A DNA stretch of 25,526 nucleotides, from NCBI GenBank assembly GCA_038209275.1, contig JBBQXW010000075.1, forward strand, positions 1-25,526. The letters are read 5' to 3'. The notes under the pieces were generated by a model, which did no database searches, was not told the origin of the DNA, and saw only the letters and a program-made list of their open reading frames with translations. Made by a program: the position numbers and the translations under genes. Origin of the DNA: L227-5C sp038209275 (GTDB lineage Bacteria > Chloroflexota > Chloroflexia > Chloroheliales > Chloroheliaceae). Below, piece after piece: positions 1 to 8,150 of the stretch (position 1 is its first letter; the number at the start of each line of letters is the position of its first letter).

Positions 1-1
1 T

Positions 2-334
2 ACTTCGCTGGTCGCAGTCACGCCCGTAGCCGAAATGGAGACGGTGCAGCAGGTGTTGCTTCTGGTAAAAAAGACCGGCAGTTGGTGGCGCAATCTGGCT
101 TATTACGCCCTGTTTGGCTTGCAAACTAAAGGAAGCGGGATGCAGGATGTGCCAATTTGGAACAGAATGAAGCCTGATGGCGGCGGCGCTTACACCAAAA
201 ATGACCGGGGGGTACTCGAATTCAGGAAATTTTACGAAAAGTGGGTAGAAATAGCCGAGCAGGGCCAACCCATCAAACGAAAGCAAATTGTTTATAATTA
301 TGAGCGGCTCAAAAGCAATGCTAACAACAATTAG
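2..334 (+). CDS. Rieske-type ring-hydroxylating oxygenase, C-terminal fragment
   Basis: The frame is open from the left edge of the window, so this is the 3' end of a longer gene and its true start is not visible. About 110 residues remain. The tail has a WWRNLAYY stretch, then a VPIWNRMKPDGGGAY segment and VLEFRKFYEKW. The pattern 'D-x-P-I-W-n ... G-x-x-x-F-R-x-F/W-Y' is familiar from the C-termini of Rieske non-heme iron oxygenases of the KshA/cholesterol desaturase-like type. The Rieske Cys/His motif and the iron ligands would lie upstream and cannot be checked. The end overlaps the next gene by 35 nt, which suggests translational coupling with the terpene synthase and a role in oxidising a terpene product. 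The family call rests on a short region and could be wrong. Confidence 0.5.
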   Translation, partial: TSLVAVTPVAEMETVQQVLLLVKKTGSWWRNLAYYALFGLQTKGSGMQDVPIWNRMKPDGGGAYTKNDRGVLEFRKFYEKWVEIAEQGQPIKRKQIVYNYERLKSNANNN

Positions 335-1406
335 CCTTAATAACCAGGCTCATTTTGATTGGCAAACGCTTGTCGCTCAGAACAAGCCGGGACAAGAGAC
401 TGCTTTGCAGCGCGCCCGGCTCGAACAATTGCCTGAGTTAGTAGCGAGGTTAAACAAATGGGCCAACCAGCACAATATAGCGGTGGCCCGCGCCGAAGTA
501 AGCGCGTATGCGGCGGTGGTGGCGTTACCAATGCCGTTGCCCTATGACAGCGCTTTGCTCATGGCCCAATTTGCGCTGTGGGCCTTTGACGTAGATGATT
601 ATGTTGACCGCAAAGATTATACCCGGTTTAATCAGACCGAGCCGAACGGCTGGTTGAGCTATTTTGATACGCAGTTCTACCCGATTATCCGACCTTTCTA
701 TCAGGACAGCGGCCTGACTTTGGAGCAAGGGCAGGCTTGCGGGTTGCCACAGCCCCCTGCGACAACCGGGCAAACCGCACCAGCCCAGGTCGAGGCAACC
801 AGCCTGAATTTAGAAGCCGCCTTGCGCGATATTTTAAGCGGCCTGAAAAATACCTGGGAAGTGGTTGAAACCACTGAATTTCGCCTGACCAATTTTATCA
901 AGCAAGCTACCCAGATGCTTGGAATGTTTCGGTCTGAATTAATTACTAATGCTACCTACCGACAAACCAAAAAGTTGCCCAGGCTGGAAGAATATCTGAA
1001 CCAGTCGAAATTTTCGATTGGGATACACCCGGTGGCCGCAATTGCAGTCGGGCTTGAGCCAGCACCGTCATTAGCCTGGCATAAAGCTCAGGAAGCCCTG
1101 GATAGCGCCGCCATCATAGTCCGGCTCGCCAATGACTCAGGTAATTATAAGGCCGAAATGGAAGAAGGCAAAGTAACCAGCCTGACCATAACACTGGCGG
1201 ACAAAGGCTTTGACCCGATGGCAGCGCCGAGCTACGCCATAAGCCAAGCCAAAAAGCCATTGCAAGCACGGTTGGAAACAGAAATCAGCCTGTTCGCCGA
1301 GCAATTAGCCCAATTAGCCGACGGGCCACTAACTTATTGGTTACAAAATACTGTCGCGTTCGCCATTGCAATGTATGAAAAGGGTAGTTTTATTAAGCCG
1401 ACCTAA
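300..1406 (+). CDS. class I terpene synthase (diterpene synthase-like)
   Basis: Predicted 368-residue class I terpene synthase, which would ionise an allylic or bicyclic diphosphate with Mg2+ in the cytosol. The sequence shows an aspartate-rich motif DDYVD at about residues 99-103 after a hydrophobic helix, and an NSE/DTE-like motif NDSGNYKAE at about 278-286. A helix beginning PRLEEYL is followed by KFSIG, where the diphosphate-sensor region normally lies. A Pro/Thr/Ala-rich insertion of about 20 residues (near 148-167) splits the alpha domain. ATG at 300 was chosen; a TTG four codons upstream and an ATG at 318 are alternatives, and none has a strong ribosome site, which fits coupling to the overlapping oxygenase gene. 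With the class II cyclase at 5153 it resembles the kolavelool-type gene pair recalled from Herpetosiphon. The product cannot be predicted from sequence alone. Confidence 0.82.
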   Translation: MSGSKAMLTTISLNNQAHFDWQTLVAQNKPGQETALQRARLEQLPELVARLNKWANQHNIAVARAEVSAYAAVVALPMPLPYDSALLMAQFALWAFDVDDYVDRKDYTRFNQTEPNGWLSYFDTQFYPIIRPFYQDSGLTLEQGQACGLPQPPATTGQTAPAQVEATSLNLEAALRDILSGLKNTWEVVETTEFRLTNFIKQATQMLGMFRSELITNATYRQTKKLPRLEEYLNQSKFSIGIHPVAAIAVGLEPAPSLAWHKAQEALDSAAIIVRLANDSGNYKAEMEEGKVTSLTITLADKGFDPMAAPSYAISQAKKPLQARLETEISLFAEQLAQLADGPLTYWLQNTVAFAIAMYEKGSFIKPT

Positions 1407-1482
1407 GATTAATAACCATTCAAATAAAGTTAAGTTGAAGAGTTTAGTTTTTGTATCGAATAAAGGTGGGGAGTGAAGTTTA

Positions 1483-3141
1483 ATGAGTAATACGGGAAGC
1501 GGGTCTTTAGATAAAGATAATAATCTGTTTTTGGCAACCCAGAAGCAGGAACAACGTGAGCGCTGGCATACTATGCTGGCAGCGATAAATCGGGTGATGT
1601 TAGCCCTGACCCTCATCTCGGTCTTTTTCTGGTCGGGCGCTTACCTTATCACCCAGTACGATACGCTACTATTGGTAGTGGCTACAGTAATCATATTTTT
1701 GATACCGACCACACTCAGTTCGTTAATGCTGCGGGTGAACCGACCGGGCTGGCTGGAAGCGGCAACCTGTACGGCAGTCTTCAGTCAGTTTTTGGTTATG
1801 AGCATGGGAACATCCTTGATAGGAGCATATTCAGGCGCACTTTCGCTCTTTTTCTGGGTGCCAGTGGCGATCTGCTTAATCGGCCTATCTATTCGGGCTA
1901 TTGTTGCTACTACTGCCATAACCATAGGCTTCATTGCCGCTATTCTTGCTTCGCAAAGCCTGGGAATAATTATACCACCAATAGACCTGGCTAAAGATTT
2001 TCCGATAGCCAATATTTTCATCTGGTCTATCAGCCTTTTTTTAGTGCTTTTTGGTATGCTTACCTTCAGCCGCCGTTTGCAAAAATCGCTGGATGAAACC
2101 AACGAGCGCAACAAGCAACTGGCTGAACTCACCACCCAGCTTAAAGGAGTAACCGATTTTGGCGCAACCCTTAGCCACGAACTATCAGGTGTTACTTCGG
2201 AACTAAACACTACTTCGCAACAGCAGGCCAGCGGCACGCAAGAGCAGGTCGCTTCGGTCAATCAAGTGACAAGTAGCCTGGAAGAATTGAGCGAAAGCGC
2301 CAACCAGATTGCCGCCGCCGCCCACGCTGCCGCCGCTGCCGCCAACCAGACCGTCACCGTTGCTACCGAGGTAAAGGAAAGCAGTCAGGCGGCCCAATCT
2401 GCTACCAAAGAAGGTAATCAGGCAATTGAGCAGGTTATTAGCAGTGTGGATCGAGTACGCAATCGAATTGAGCAACTAGGCCAGCGCCTGCTCGAATTGA
2501 CCGGCCAGAACCGCAGGGTTGGCACGATTATAGACCTGATTGAGGAGATTGCCGACGAAACGCATCTGCTGGCCTTGAACGCTTCGATAGAAGCGGCGGG
2601 CGGTATCAACACCAACGATTCTTCTTCATCTTTATTTTCAAGTCATAGCAACCGAAGCAACCGTTTTAATGTAATTGCCCAGGAAGTAAAAAACCTGGCT
2701 GACCGCAGCCGCGAAGCTACCGAGGAAGTCCGGGTGGCTATTACCGAAATGCAGGGGGCGGTGGCGGCGGCAGTACTGGTGGCCGAAGAAGGCCGCAAAG
2801 AGACATTTGCTGCCGTCTCGCGTTCGCAGATTGCCGGGGCCGTCATTCATAAATTGAATGAAGTAATTGCCAGTAGCGCCGAACGCGCCGAAGAAATTTT
2901 GGGAGCGGTAGAGGAAGTTAAAATCCGCTGCGATGAAATCAGCCTGGCAACCAGCCAGCAGCGCACTGCCAATCAACAAATCTTACAGACTATGCGTGAG
3001 GTAGCCCAGGTATCGCACCAGAGCGCCAGCATTGTCACGCATCTTTCCGAAACTGTCTCACGGGTCAACAATCAGGTGAGCGAACTTAGTCATGTTTTAG
3101 ATAGATCGAACCAGGCTATGTTGGTGGCTGCATCAGCATAG
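1483..3141 (+). CDS. methyl-accepting chemotaxis-like transducer, six-TM N-terminus
   Basis: A 552-residue membrane signal transducer. Residues about 30-205 form roughly six hydrophobic segments with short loops and no extracytoplasmic ligand domain. They are followed by a long helical region rich in Ala, Gln, Ser and Glu. The signalling core is recognisable: IIDLIEEIADETHLLALNAS then IEAA at the hairpin tip, and NVIAQEVKNLADRSREATEE after it. Between EAA and NVIA there are 23 residues (373-395, Ser/Asn-rich) where chemoreceptors normally have about nine ending in G-R/K-G-F, so the CheA/CheW contact tip is altered. No HAMP domain is evident and no che genes are in the window. ATG 1483 follows a purine-rich GGTGGGGAG site. 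It lies between terpene genes on the same strand; whether it belongs functionally with them is unknown. Confidence 0.88.
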   Translation: MSNTGSGSLDKDNNLFLATQKQEQRERWHTMLAAINRVMLALTLISVFFWSGAYLITQYDTLLLVVATVIIFLIPTTLSSLMLRVNRPGWLEAATCTAVFSQFLVMSMGTSLIGAYSGALSLFFWVPVAICLIGLSIRAIVATTAITIGFIAAILASQSLGIIIPPIDLAKDFPIANIFIWSISLFLVLFGMLTFSRRLQKSLDETNERNKQLAELTTQLKGVTDFGATLSHELSGVTSELNTTSQQQASGTQEQVASVNQVTSSLEELSESANQIAAAAHAAAAAANQTVTVATEVKESSQAAQSATKEGNQAIEQVISSVDRVRNRIEQLGQRLLELTGQNRRVGTIIDLIEEIADETHLLALNASIEAAGGINTNDSSSSLFSSHSNRSNRFNVIAQEVKNLADRSREATEEVRVAITEMQGAVAAAVLVAEEGRKETFAAVSRSQIAGAVIHKLNEVIASSAERAEEILGAVEEVKIRCDEISLATSQQRTANQQILQTMREVAQVSHQSASIVTHLSETVSRVNNQVSELSHVLDRSNQAMLVAASA

Positions 3142-3170
3142 TATGCCTTAGCAACTATTCAATCAGGTTT

Positions 3171-3212
3171 TATTGTGGTAGGGGTTTGATTTATCAAACC
3201 CCTACCACAATA
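3171..3212. repeat. 20-bp perfect inverted repeat
   Basis: The arms at 3171-3190 and 3193-3212 are perfect reverse complements around a 2-nt centre, with the core GGTAGGGGTTTGAT. It lies 30 nt after the transducer stop and 28 nt before the next start, with no T-run after it, so it is not a canonical intrinsic terminator. A degraded relative (GGTAGGAGTTTGA ... TCAAACCCC) is visible at about 22696-22720. Confidence 0.9.
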
Positions 3213-3239
3213 GGGTCTAACAACAAAGGAGCATTGGTT

Positions 3240-5003
3240 ATGCAACTCAGGGATTTGTTCAAGCAAGTTAAGACCGGGGAGAACCGGGCGGCGCTTTCGC
3301 CGGGTCGGTCTTCACTGGCGTTAGCCGCACTTTCTTTTCTGGTTTTATTTGGGGCGGGATTATTTATAACGCCCTTTTCTTATGCCGCCGGGGATGAGGA
3401 CGAAATTGATAGTAAAGTAGTCTCGGCAGGGTTCAGCACTTATAGTACTGCTTTGTCATCTCGTTTTGAGCTGGATGACCGGGGCGAGAATTGGTCTAGC
3501 TGGGGACACGATTTGCTCAATTCGCGTTTTAATCCTTTTGCCAACGATATTCGGCCTGGAAACGTGGCAAAGTTGGCGCTGAAGTGGGCCTTTGTCTTCC
3601 CCGATGCTACCACCGCCGCCAGCCAGCCCGCGATAGTAGATGATACCCTGTACGTGGGTGGCTGGAACGCCAAATTCTACGCCCTGAACGCCAAAACCGG
3701 GCAGGTTAAATGGAGTTACGATACGACCAGTTTCACGGGGGCGTTGCCGCCCGGTCAGAACGCGGTACGCAACGGCCCGGCAGTGGCGGGCGGCAAGGTC
3801 TATTTTGGCGATTTGACGGGCAATCTGTATGCGCTGGATGCCCGCACCGGGGCGTTTAGCTGGGCCAAAAAACTTGACTCGCACCCGGCTACCCGCCTGA
3901 CCAGTTCGCCGGTAGTCTGGAACGGACGAGTTTATATCGGTGTATCCAGTGCCGAAACCGGGATAGCGCTCAACCCTCAATATCCTTGCTGCACTTTCCG
4001 GGGTAGTATGGTGGCGCTCAACGCCCGCAACGGCGACGAAATCTGGCGCTACTACCCCATCGCTCAGACTCCGCAACAGACTGGCGTAAACGCGATTGGC
4101 ACACCTCAATTTGGCCCTAGTGGTGCGCCTATCTGGAGCAGCCCGGCGATTGACCCGCTTGCCGGTTTGCTTTATTTCGGTACGGGCCAAAATTATTCCA
4201 ATCCGGCGACCAATCGCAGCGACTCAATTATTGCGCTGGAACTGGGAACGGGCCGGGAGCGTTGGGCGACCCAGCTAACGCCGAACGACCGCTGGAATCT
4301 GGCCTGCAACCCGGAACTATTCGGCTTTCCGCCCACGCCCTTCCCGAATTGTCCATTACCGAATGTAGACAACAAGGACTTTGACTTTGGCTCATCGCCT
4401 AATATTTTCGTCGCCTGGAAAGACGGACGGCTACGCACGCTAGTCGGAGCAGGACAAAAGAGCGGGATTTATCACACCCTCGATGCCGCCACCGGGCAAA
4501 TTGTCTGGCAAACCCAGGTCAGCATCGGCGGAGTGGCCGGTTCGGGCGGAATTCAGTGGGGAACTAGCTGGGATGGGCAGCGCCTCTATGTCTCCACTCA
4601 CCAGGCCAACCCCGGCAGCCTGAACGCGCTCGACCCGGCGACAGGCCGAATTTTGTGGACAAACAAAAATCCGGCGGACGGTTGCACCACCGGCGGCGCA
4701 GCAAACGACCCGGATTGCAGGCTGGCAATGCCCGCCGCGCCTTCGACGGTGCCGGGCCTTGTCTTCGCCGGTAGCTGGGATGGCAAATTCCGGGCTTACG
4801 ACAGCCGAAGCGGAAAAATTCTCTGGTCGTATGACACTCACCAGAATTTTACCGGCACGAACGGGTTAACCGGGCGGGGCGGTTCAATCAACGGCGCGGG
4901 TGCTTCGATAGTAGATGGCACCGTTTATATCAATAGTGGCTACCAGCCTTTCCCCAATGGTGGTATGGCCGGAAACGTATTGCTCGCATTTACGGTACGC
5001 TAA
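3240..5003 (+). CDS. secreted PQQ-dependent-type beta-propeller dehydrogenase
   Basis: A 587-residue protein with a basic N-terminus and a hydrophobic segment at about 27-50 ending near SYAAG, consistent with export by a signal peptide or anchor. The rest is a series of propeller blades with tryptophan-docking signatures: DDTLYVGGWNAKFYALNAKTG, LTGNLYALDARTG, GSMVALNARNGDEIW, SDSIIALELGTGRERW, IYHTLDAATGQIVW and FRAYDSRSGKILW. A vicinal Cys-Cys in YPCCTFRG recalls the disulfide ring near PQQ in quinoprotein alcohol dehydrogenases. Overall it most resembles the polyvinyl-alcohol dehydrogenase type. There is no CxxCH haem c motif, so electrons would pass to a separate acceptor. ATG 3240 is preceded by AAAGGAG with 8-nt spacing; an earlier in-frame TTG at 3186 lies inside the hairpin and is unlikely. 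It could oxidise an alcohol outside the membrane. A link to the terpene genes is inferred from position only. Confidence 0.85.
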   Translation: MQLRDLFKQVKTGENRAALSPGRSSLALAALSFLVLFGAGLFITPFSYAAGDEDEIDSKVVSAGFSTYSTALSSRFELDDRGENWSSWGHDLLNSRFNPFANDIRPGNVAKLALKWAFVFPDATTAASQPAIVDDTLYVGGWNAKFYALNAKTGQVKWSYDTTSFTGALPPGQNAVRNGPAVAGGKVYFGDLTGNLYALDARTGAFSWAKKLDSHPATRLTSSPVVWNGRVYIGVSSAETGIALNPQYPCCTFRGSMVALNARNGDEIWRYYPIAQTPQQTGVNAIGTPQFGPSGAPIWSSPAIDPLAGLLYFGTGQNYSNPATNRSDSIIALELGTGRERWATQLTPNDRWNLACNPELFGFPPTPFPNCPLPNVDNKDFDFGSSPNIFVAWKDGRLRTLVGAGQKSGIYHTLDAATGQIVWQTQVSIGGVAGSGGIQWGTSWDGQRLYVSTHQANPGSLNALDPATGRILWTNKNPADGCTTGGAANDPDCRLAMPAAPSTVPGLVFAGSWDGKFRAYDSRSGKILWSYDTHQNFTGTNGLTGRGGSINGAGASIVDGTVYINSGYQPFPNGGMAGNVLLAFTVR

Positions 5004-5024
5004 AATTCCATTTTATTCTCAGGT

Positions 5025-5058
5025 CAGTTTCTCGTTTGTTGGAACAAACGAGAAACTG
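5025..5058. repeat. 16-bp perfect inverted repeat
   Basis: CAGTTTCTCGTTTGTT at 5025-5040 is mirrored exactly at 5043-5058 across a GG centre. It lies 21 nt after the dehydrogenase stop and 94 nt before the class II cyclase start. There is no T-tract on either side, so it may act as an mRNA 3'-end stabiliser or weak terminator rather than a classic intrinsic terminator. Confidence 0.88.
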
Positions 5059-5152
5059 GCTTGAACGTAGATAACTTAAGAAAAAGAAGGTTCTGATTTT
5101 ATTCATAGTAAGCGTTGTTGGTTAGTTGGAATTGGAAGTGGAGAAGTTTGGA

Positions 5153-7147
5153 ATGTTCAACAAAACGATTTATCTCGTTTCATCTTCGGTTTACGAATTG
5201 GCCTGGATTTGCCGCTTGCCGCTACAGGCTTTAACTCAATTAGATTTCTTAAGAGATGATAGTGAAAAGACGGAAGAAGGAACAGTAACTTCCGAGGGCG
5301 AAGCTGAAGGCAGCGAAGTCGCCCGAATTGAAGCCGAACTGGATGCGCTGGGTATGTTGCTGGATTGTCTGGTGCAGCAACAACGTTCGGATGGAAGTTG
5401 GGGCAGCGGCGCTTATAGCCCCGGAGACCGATTGGTCAATACTCTTGCCGTCGTCGTTGCCCTGGCCCACAATCAGGTGCGCTGGGAAGAAGCGCAGGGA
5501 TACAAAGCTTACAAATTTCCCGAATATTATCGTCGCAGCATGTGGGCCGGAATTACCTGGCTCAGAAGGCAAGCTCAAAAAGGATTTCTTAAAAACGATA
5601 CGGCAGACCTGGCTGGCCTTGAATTAATTGTTCCGGCCTTGCAATCCGAACTGGAAAAGTACGGTATTAAAATCAAAACTAATATTGCCATTGCGGAAAA
5701 GGCCAAAGCCAAGCTCCAAAAAGTCCCAGTTGAAATTATTTTTCAGCCCGGCTCGACTCTCAGCCATGCGCTTGAGTTTTGTGGCACTTTACTAAGTCCT
5801 AATCCGGCCCAGTTTAACCGGGTAATCTCGCTTAACGGCAGTGTCGGGAATTCGCCCAGTGCCACCGCTTTTGCTTTAGCCTCCAGTTGGAACGATTTGA
5901 GCCAGGAACGCCGCCAGGAAATGCTGGATTACCTCAATCGCTCGGTAAATGCCTCGTTCTTCTGGCGGCAGGTTTATCCAGCCGCGCCCACCGCCGGAAT
6001 AACGCGCTTGCCGGTACAATCTGCCGGGTTCGTCGGGTTGGGCTGGCCCGTCACCTACCCGGTAAATCACTTCCTGGAAATCTGGCATAAGTATTACGAA
6101 ACTAATCTGGATAGCAACAAGAGCCGCTCAACCGTTACTGGGTTAGAGCGAAGTGTTGTGGAGAGTTGGCCCATCAACAAAAGCGGCAAGGCCGGGTTTG
6201 GGGCAGATGAACATTTTGCGATAGATGCTGATACGACGGCGACTTTTATCTGTCTGGCAGCGCAAGAACTAATCGAAAGCGGGCAGGTAGCGCGACTGTG
6301 GGCCTCGTTAGAGGTATTGCAGGAATTTTTCAATGCCGAAAAAGGCTACTTTTTCACCTACCCCTACGAAATGACCCCTAGCATAACCACTAACGCCCAC
6401 GCCTGGCAAGCGCTCAACACCGTTTTGCAGCTCATCAGTCGCTTGAAGCTGACAGTGCCGGAACAGATGACAAACCTGGCTACCATGAAAAATCTGGTAG
6501 CAACTTATATCAAGAGCCGGGTTATCAAAAAAACTTTCTGGCACGACAAATGGCACATGAGTCCAGTCTACGCTACCTATCATGTCGCGCTTTCGGGCGT
6601 AGTAAACCAAAAGGAAGATGGCTCGACCTGGACGGGTCGAATAATTGACTGGTTAGTCGAGAACCAATCAAGAGTAGATGGGGGTTGGAGTTTTGTAGAA
6701 GTGGAGAATTATGCGTCGCGATCAGCCATTGCCAGCGAGGAAAAACCTTTTCCCCGCAGCACACCCCCTCCAAAATCTAACGTAGATGAGACTTTTCACG
6801 CGCTGTTGTTGTTGCTTCACGCCTGGCAGAACTGGCTGACCGATAACAGTGGCTTTGAAGGCGGCAAAATCAGCAGTTTTGAACAAGAACGGCGGCGTAT
6901 TCAGGTTGCCAATGCACTTCAGCAGGGAATGATTTGTCTGCAAGAGCTAATCCAACACCAACCGCCCTATACCTGGCCCGCCATGTGGTGCGACAAAACG
7001 CTCTACTGCCCCTACGGTTTGCTCTATAAGCTATCCAAAAAATTGCTCAAGGAGTTAAATCAGCTTGATTTAGCAGACCGCACGCTTTTTCGCCGCCTTG
7101 CTGCCAATAGCCCGCTAGTAGAACGACTACAGGGGCTACGGACATAA
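5153..7147 (+). CDS. class II diterpene (labdane/kolavane-type) cyclase
   Basis: A 664-residue class II terpene cyclase, expected to protonate GGPP (possibly FPP) and form a bicyclic diphosphate. The N-terminal SVYELAW matches the family's SAYDTAW element. QQQRSDGSWG then DRLVNTLAVVVAL are typical beta/gamma-domain signatures, and NGSVGNSPSATAFAL is the conserved SPSATA segment. The catalytic-acid motif appears as DADTTA at residues 358-363, where most members have DxDD followed by T/S-A. The middle Asp (residue 360) thought to donate the proton is kept, but the fourth position is Thr. A squalene cyclase is less likely because QW repeats are few and the N-terminal motifs are diterpene-type. 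At 664 residues it is longer than many bacterial class II diterpene cyclases. ATG 5153 has TGGAG nine bases upstream; TTG 5126 is possible but lacks one. The partner class I enzyme is at 300. Confidence 0.87.
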   Translation: MFNKTIYLVSSSVYELAWICRLPLQALTQLDFLRDDSEKTEEGTVTSEGEAEGSEVARIEAELDALGMLLDCLVQQQRSDGSWGSGAYSPGDRLVNTLAVVVALAHNQVRWEEAQGYKAYKFPEYYRRSMWAGITWLRRQAQKGFLKNDTADLAGLELIVPALQSELEKYGIKIKTNIAIAEKAKAKLQKVPVEIIFQPGSTLSHALEFCGTLLSPNPAQFNRVISLNGSVGNSPSATAFALASSWNDLSQERRQEMLDYLNRSVNASFFWRQVYPAAPTAGITRLPVQSAGFVGLGWPVTYPVNHFLEIWHKYYETNLDSNKSRSTVTGLERSVVESWPINKSGKAGFGADEHFAIDADTTATFICLAAQELIESGQVARLWASLEVLQEFFNAEKGYFFTYPYEMTPSITTNAHAWQALNTVLQLISRLKLTVPEQMTNLATMKNLVATYIKSRVIKKTFWHDKWHMSPVYATYHVALSGVVNQKEDGSTWTGRIIDWLVENQSRVDGGWSFVEVENYASRSAIASEEKPFPRSTPPPKSNVDETFHALLLLLHAWQNWLTDNSGFEGGKISSFEQERRRIQVANALQQGMICLQELIQHQPPYTWPAMWCDKTLYCPYGLLYKLSKKLLKELNQLDLADRTLFRRLAANSPLVERLQGLRT

Positions 7148-7202
7148 GAAAATCAAAGCGACTTCGGTAGCACTACCAGAGTTTTCGCTTACCCACGTAA
7201 AA

Positions 7203-7287
7203 GTAGTAGCGATTGAAATCGCTTTTTCCTTGCACTCCAGGAAAGAGCGATTTCAGCCAGTGGCCCGATTGGGCAAATCGCTACTAC
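7203..7287. repeat. nested inverted repeat (GTAGTAGCGATT family)
   Basis: The outer 12-bp arms GTAGTAGCGATT (7203-7214) and AATCGCTACTAC (7276-7287) enclose an inner imperfect stem, 7215-7230 against 7240-7255 (GAAATCGCT... / ...AGCGATTTC). It occupies most of the 196-bp gap between the convergent class II cyclase and dehydrogenase genes. It looks like a miniature palindromic repeat and could help end transcription from both sides. Confidence 0.8.
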
Positions 7288-7343
7288 CTTTAAGGTGGTA
7301 ATTGAGAGTCTGGGTTTTTAAGTATATTTTAGAGCAATTAAAA

Positions 7344-8111
7344 TCAAGCGGCTGTGATACCGCCGTCAATCACCAGGGCGCTGCCGGTCATAAAGGTCGG
7401 GCCGGAGGCTAGATATAGAGCGGTTTGGGCAATTTCTTCAGGTCTGCCGATACGTCCAGCCGGAAGACGCTGCAAAATCAATTCGTTAAAAGCTTCGTCA
7501 CCCACGCGCTCCTTGCCATTGTTCAAAATCGGCGTATCCACCCAGCCGGGGCAAATGCAATTGACCTGAATATTGACCATGGCGTATTCGAGGGCTGCCG
7601 TTTTAGTCAGGCTGATTACCCCGGCTTTGGAGGCGGCATAAGCACTGTTGGTCGGGAAACCTTGTAGCCCTGCCACCGATGCGGTATTGATAATTCGTCC
7701 GCCGCCCCGCATCAGCATCGGCGGCACGCCGTACTTGATGCCCAAGAACACACCGCGCAAATTTATCGCAATAATTCTGTCGAAAGCCGCTTCGGGCGTG
7801 GCGTGAATCGGGTTGCCGCCGCCCTCGCCAATTCCGGCGTTATTCATCAGTACATCCAGACCACCAAAGCGGTTCGCCACGTCATTGAACATCCCTTCCA
7901 TCATTTCCGGGTCAGCTACGTCCACCCGGTAGAAATCGGCCTGCCCGCCCGCCTCGATAATCGTGGCAACGGTCTCTTTACCGCTCGTCTCGTTATAATC
8001 GGCGACCAGCACCATCGCCCCTTCCTGAGCAAACATCATAGCGCAGGCCCGCCCAATGCCGCTTCCCGCGCCGGTAATCAGGGCTACTTTGTCCTTTAGC
8101 AACTCTGCCAT
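7344..8111 (-). CDS. short-chain dehydrogenase/reductase (SDR, NAD-type)
   Basis: A 255-residue classical SDR. It shows the nucleotide-binding TGAGSGIG (residues 13-20), an acidic residue after beta-2 (VADYN, favouring NAD(H) over NADP(H)), NNAG at 90-93, and the catalytic tetrad Asn117, Ser145, Tyr158, Lys162 (YAASK). CPGWVDTP follows, and the C-terminus has the usual TGSALVIDGG. The length is normal for the family. The substrate cannot be read from sequence; it would be a secondary alcohol or ketone. The start has an AAGGAAA-type ribosome site about ten bases upstream. It is convergent with the terpene genes, so membership in that pathway is possible but not shown. The next gene upstream on this strand, the hydrolase, is 200 bp away across three hairpins. 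Confidence 0.92.
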   Translation of the reverse strand: MAELLKDKVALITGAGSGIGRACAMMFAQEGAMVLVADYNETSGKETVATIIEAGGQADFYRVDVADPEMMEGMFNDVANRFGGLDVLMNNAGIGEGGGNPIHATPEAAFDRIIAINLRGVFLGIKYGVPPMLMRGGGRIINTASVAGLQGFPTNSAYAASKAGVISLTKTAALEYAMVNIQVNCICPGWVDTPILNNGKERVGDEAFNELILQRLPAGRIGRPEEIAQTALYLASGPTFMTGSALVIDGGITAA

Positions 8112-8150
8112 TTTTGTTTTTCCTTTCCTTAATATTTAGGATTTTTGCTT

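Noticed and set aside
3186..3239. TTG start 54 nt upstream of the quinoprotein ATG
   Set aside because: It lies within the perfect inverted repeat and has no ribosome site, whereas ATG 3240 has AAAGGAG at 8 nt.
3456..4190. 244-codon open frame on the - strand
   Set aside because: Lies wholly antisense to the quinoprotein gene, Arg/Ala-rich without recognisable motifs; a shadow frame.
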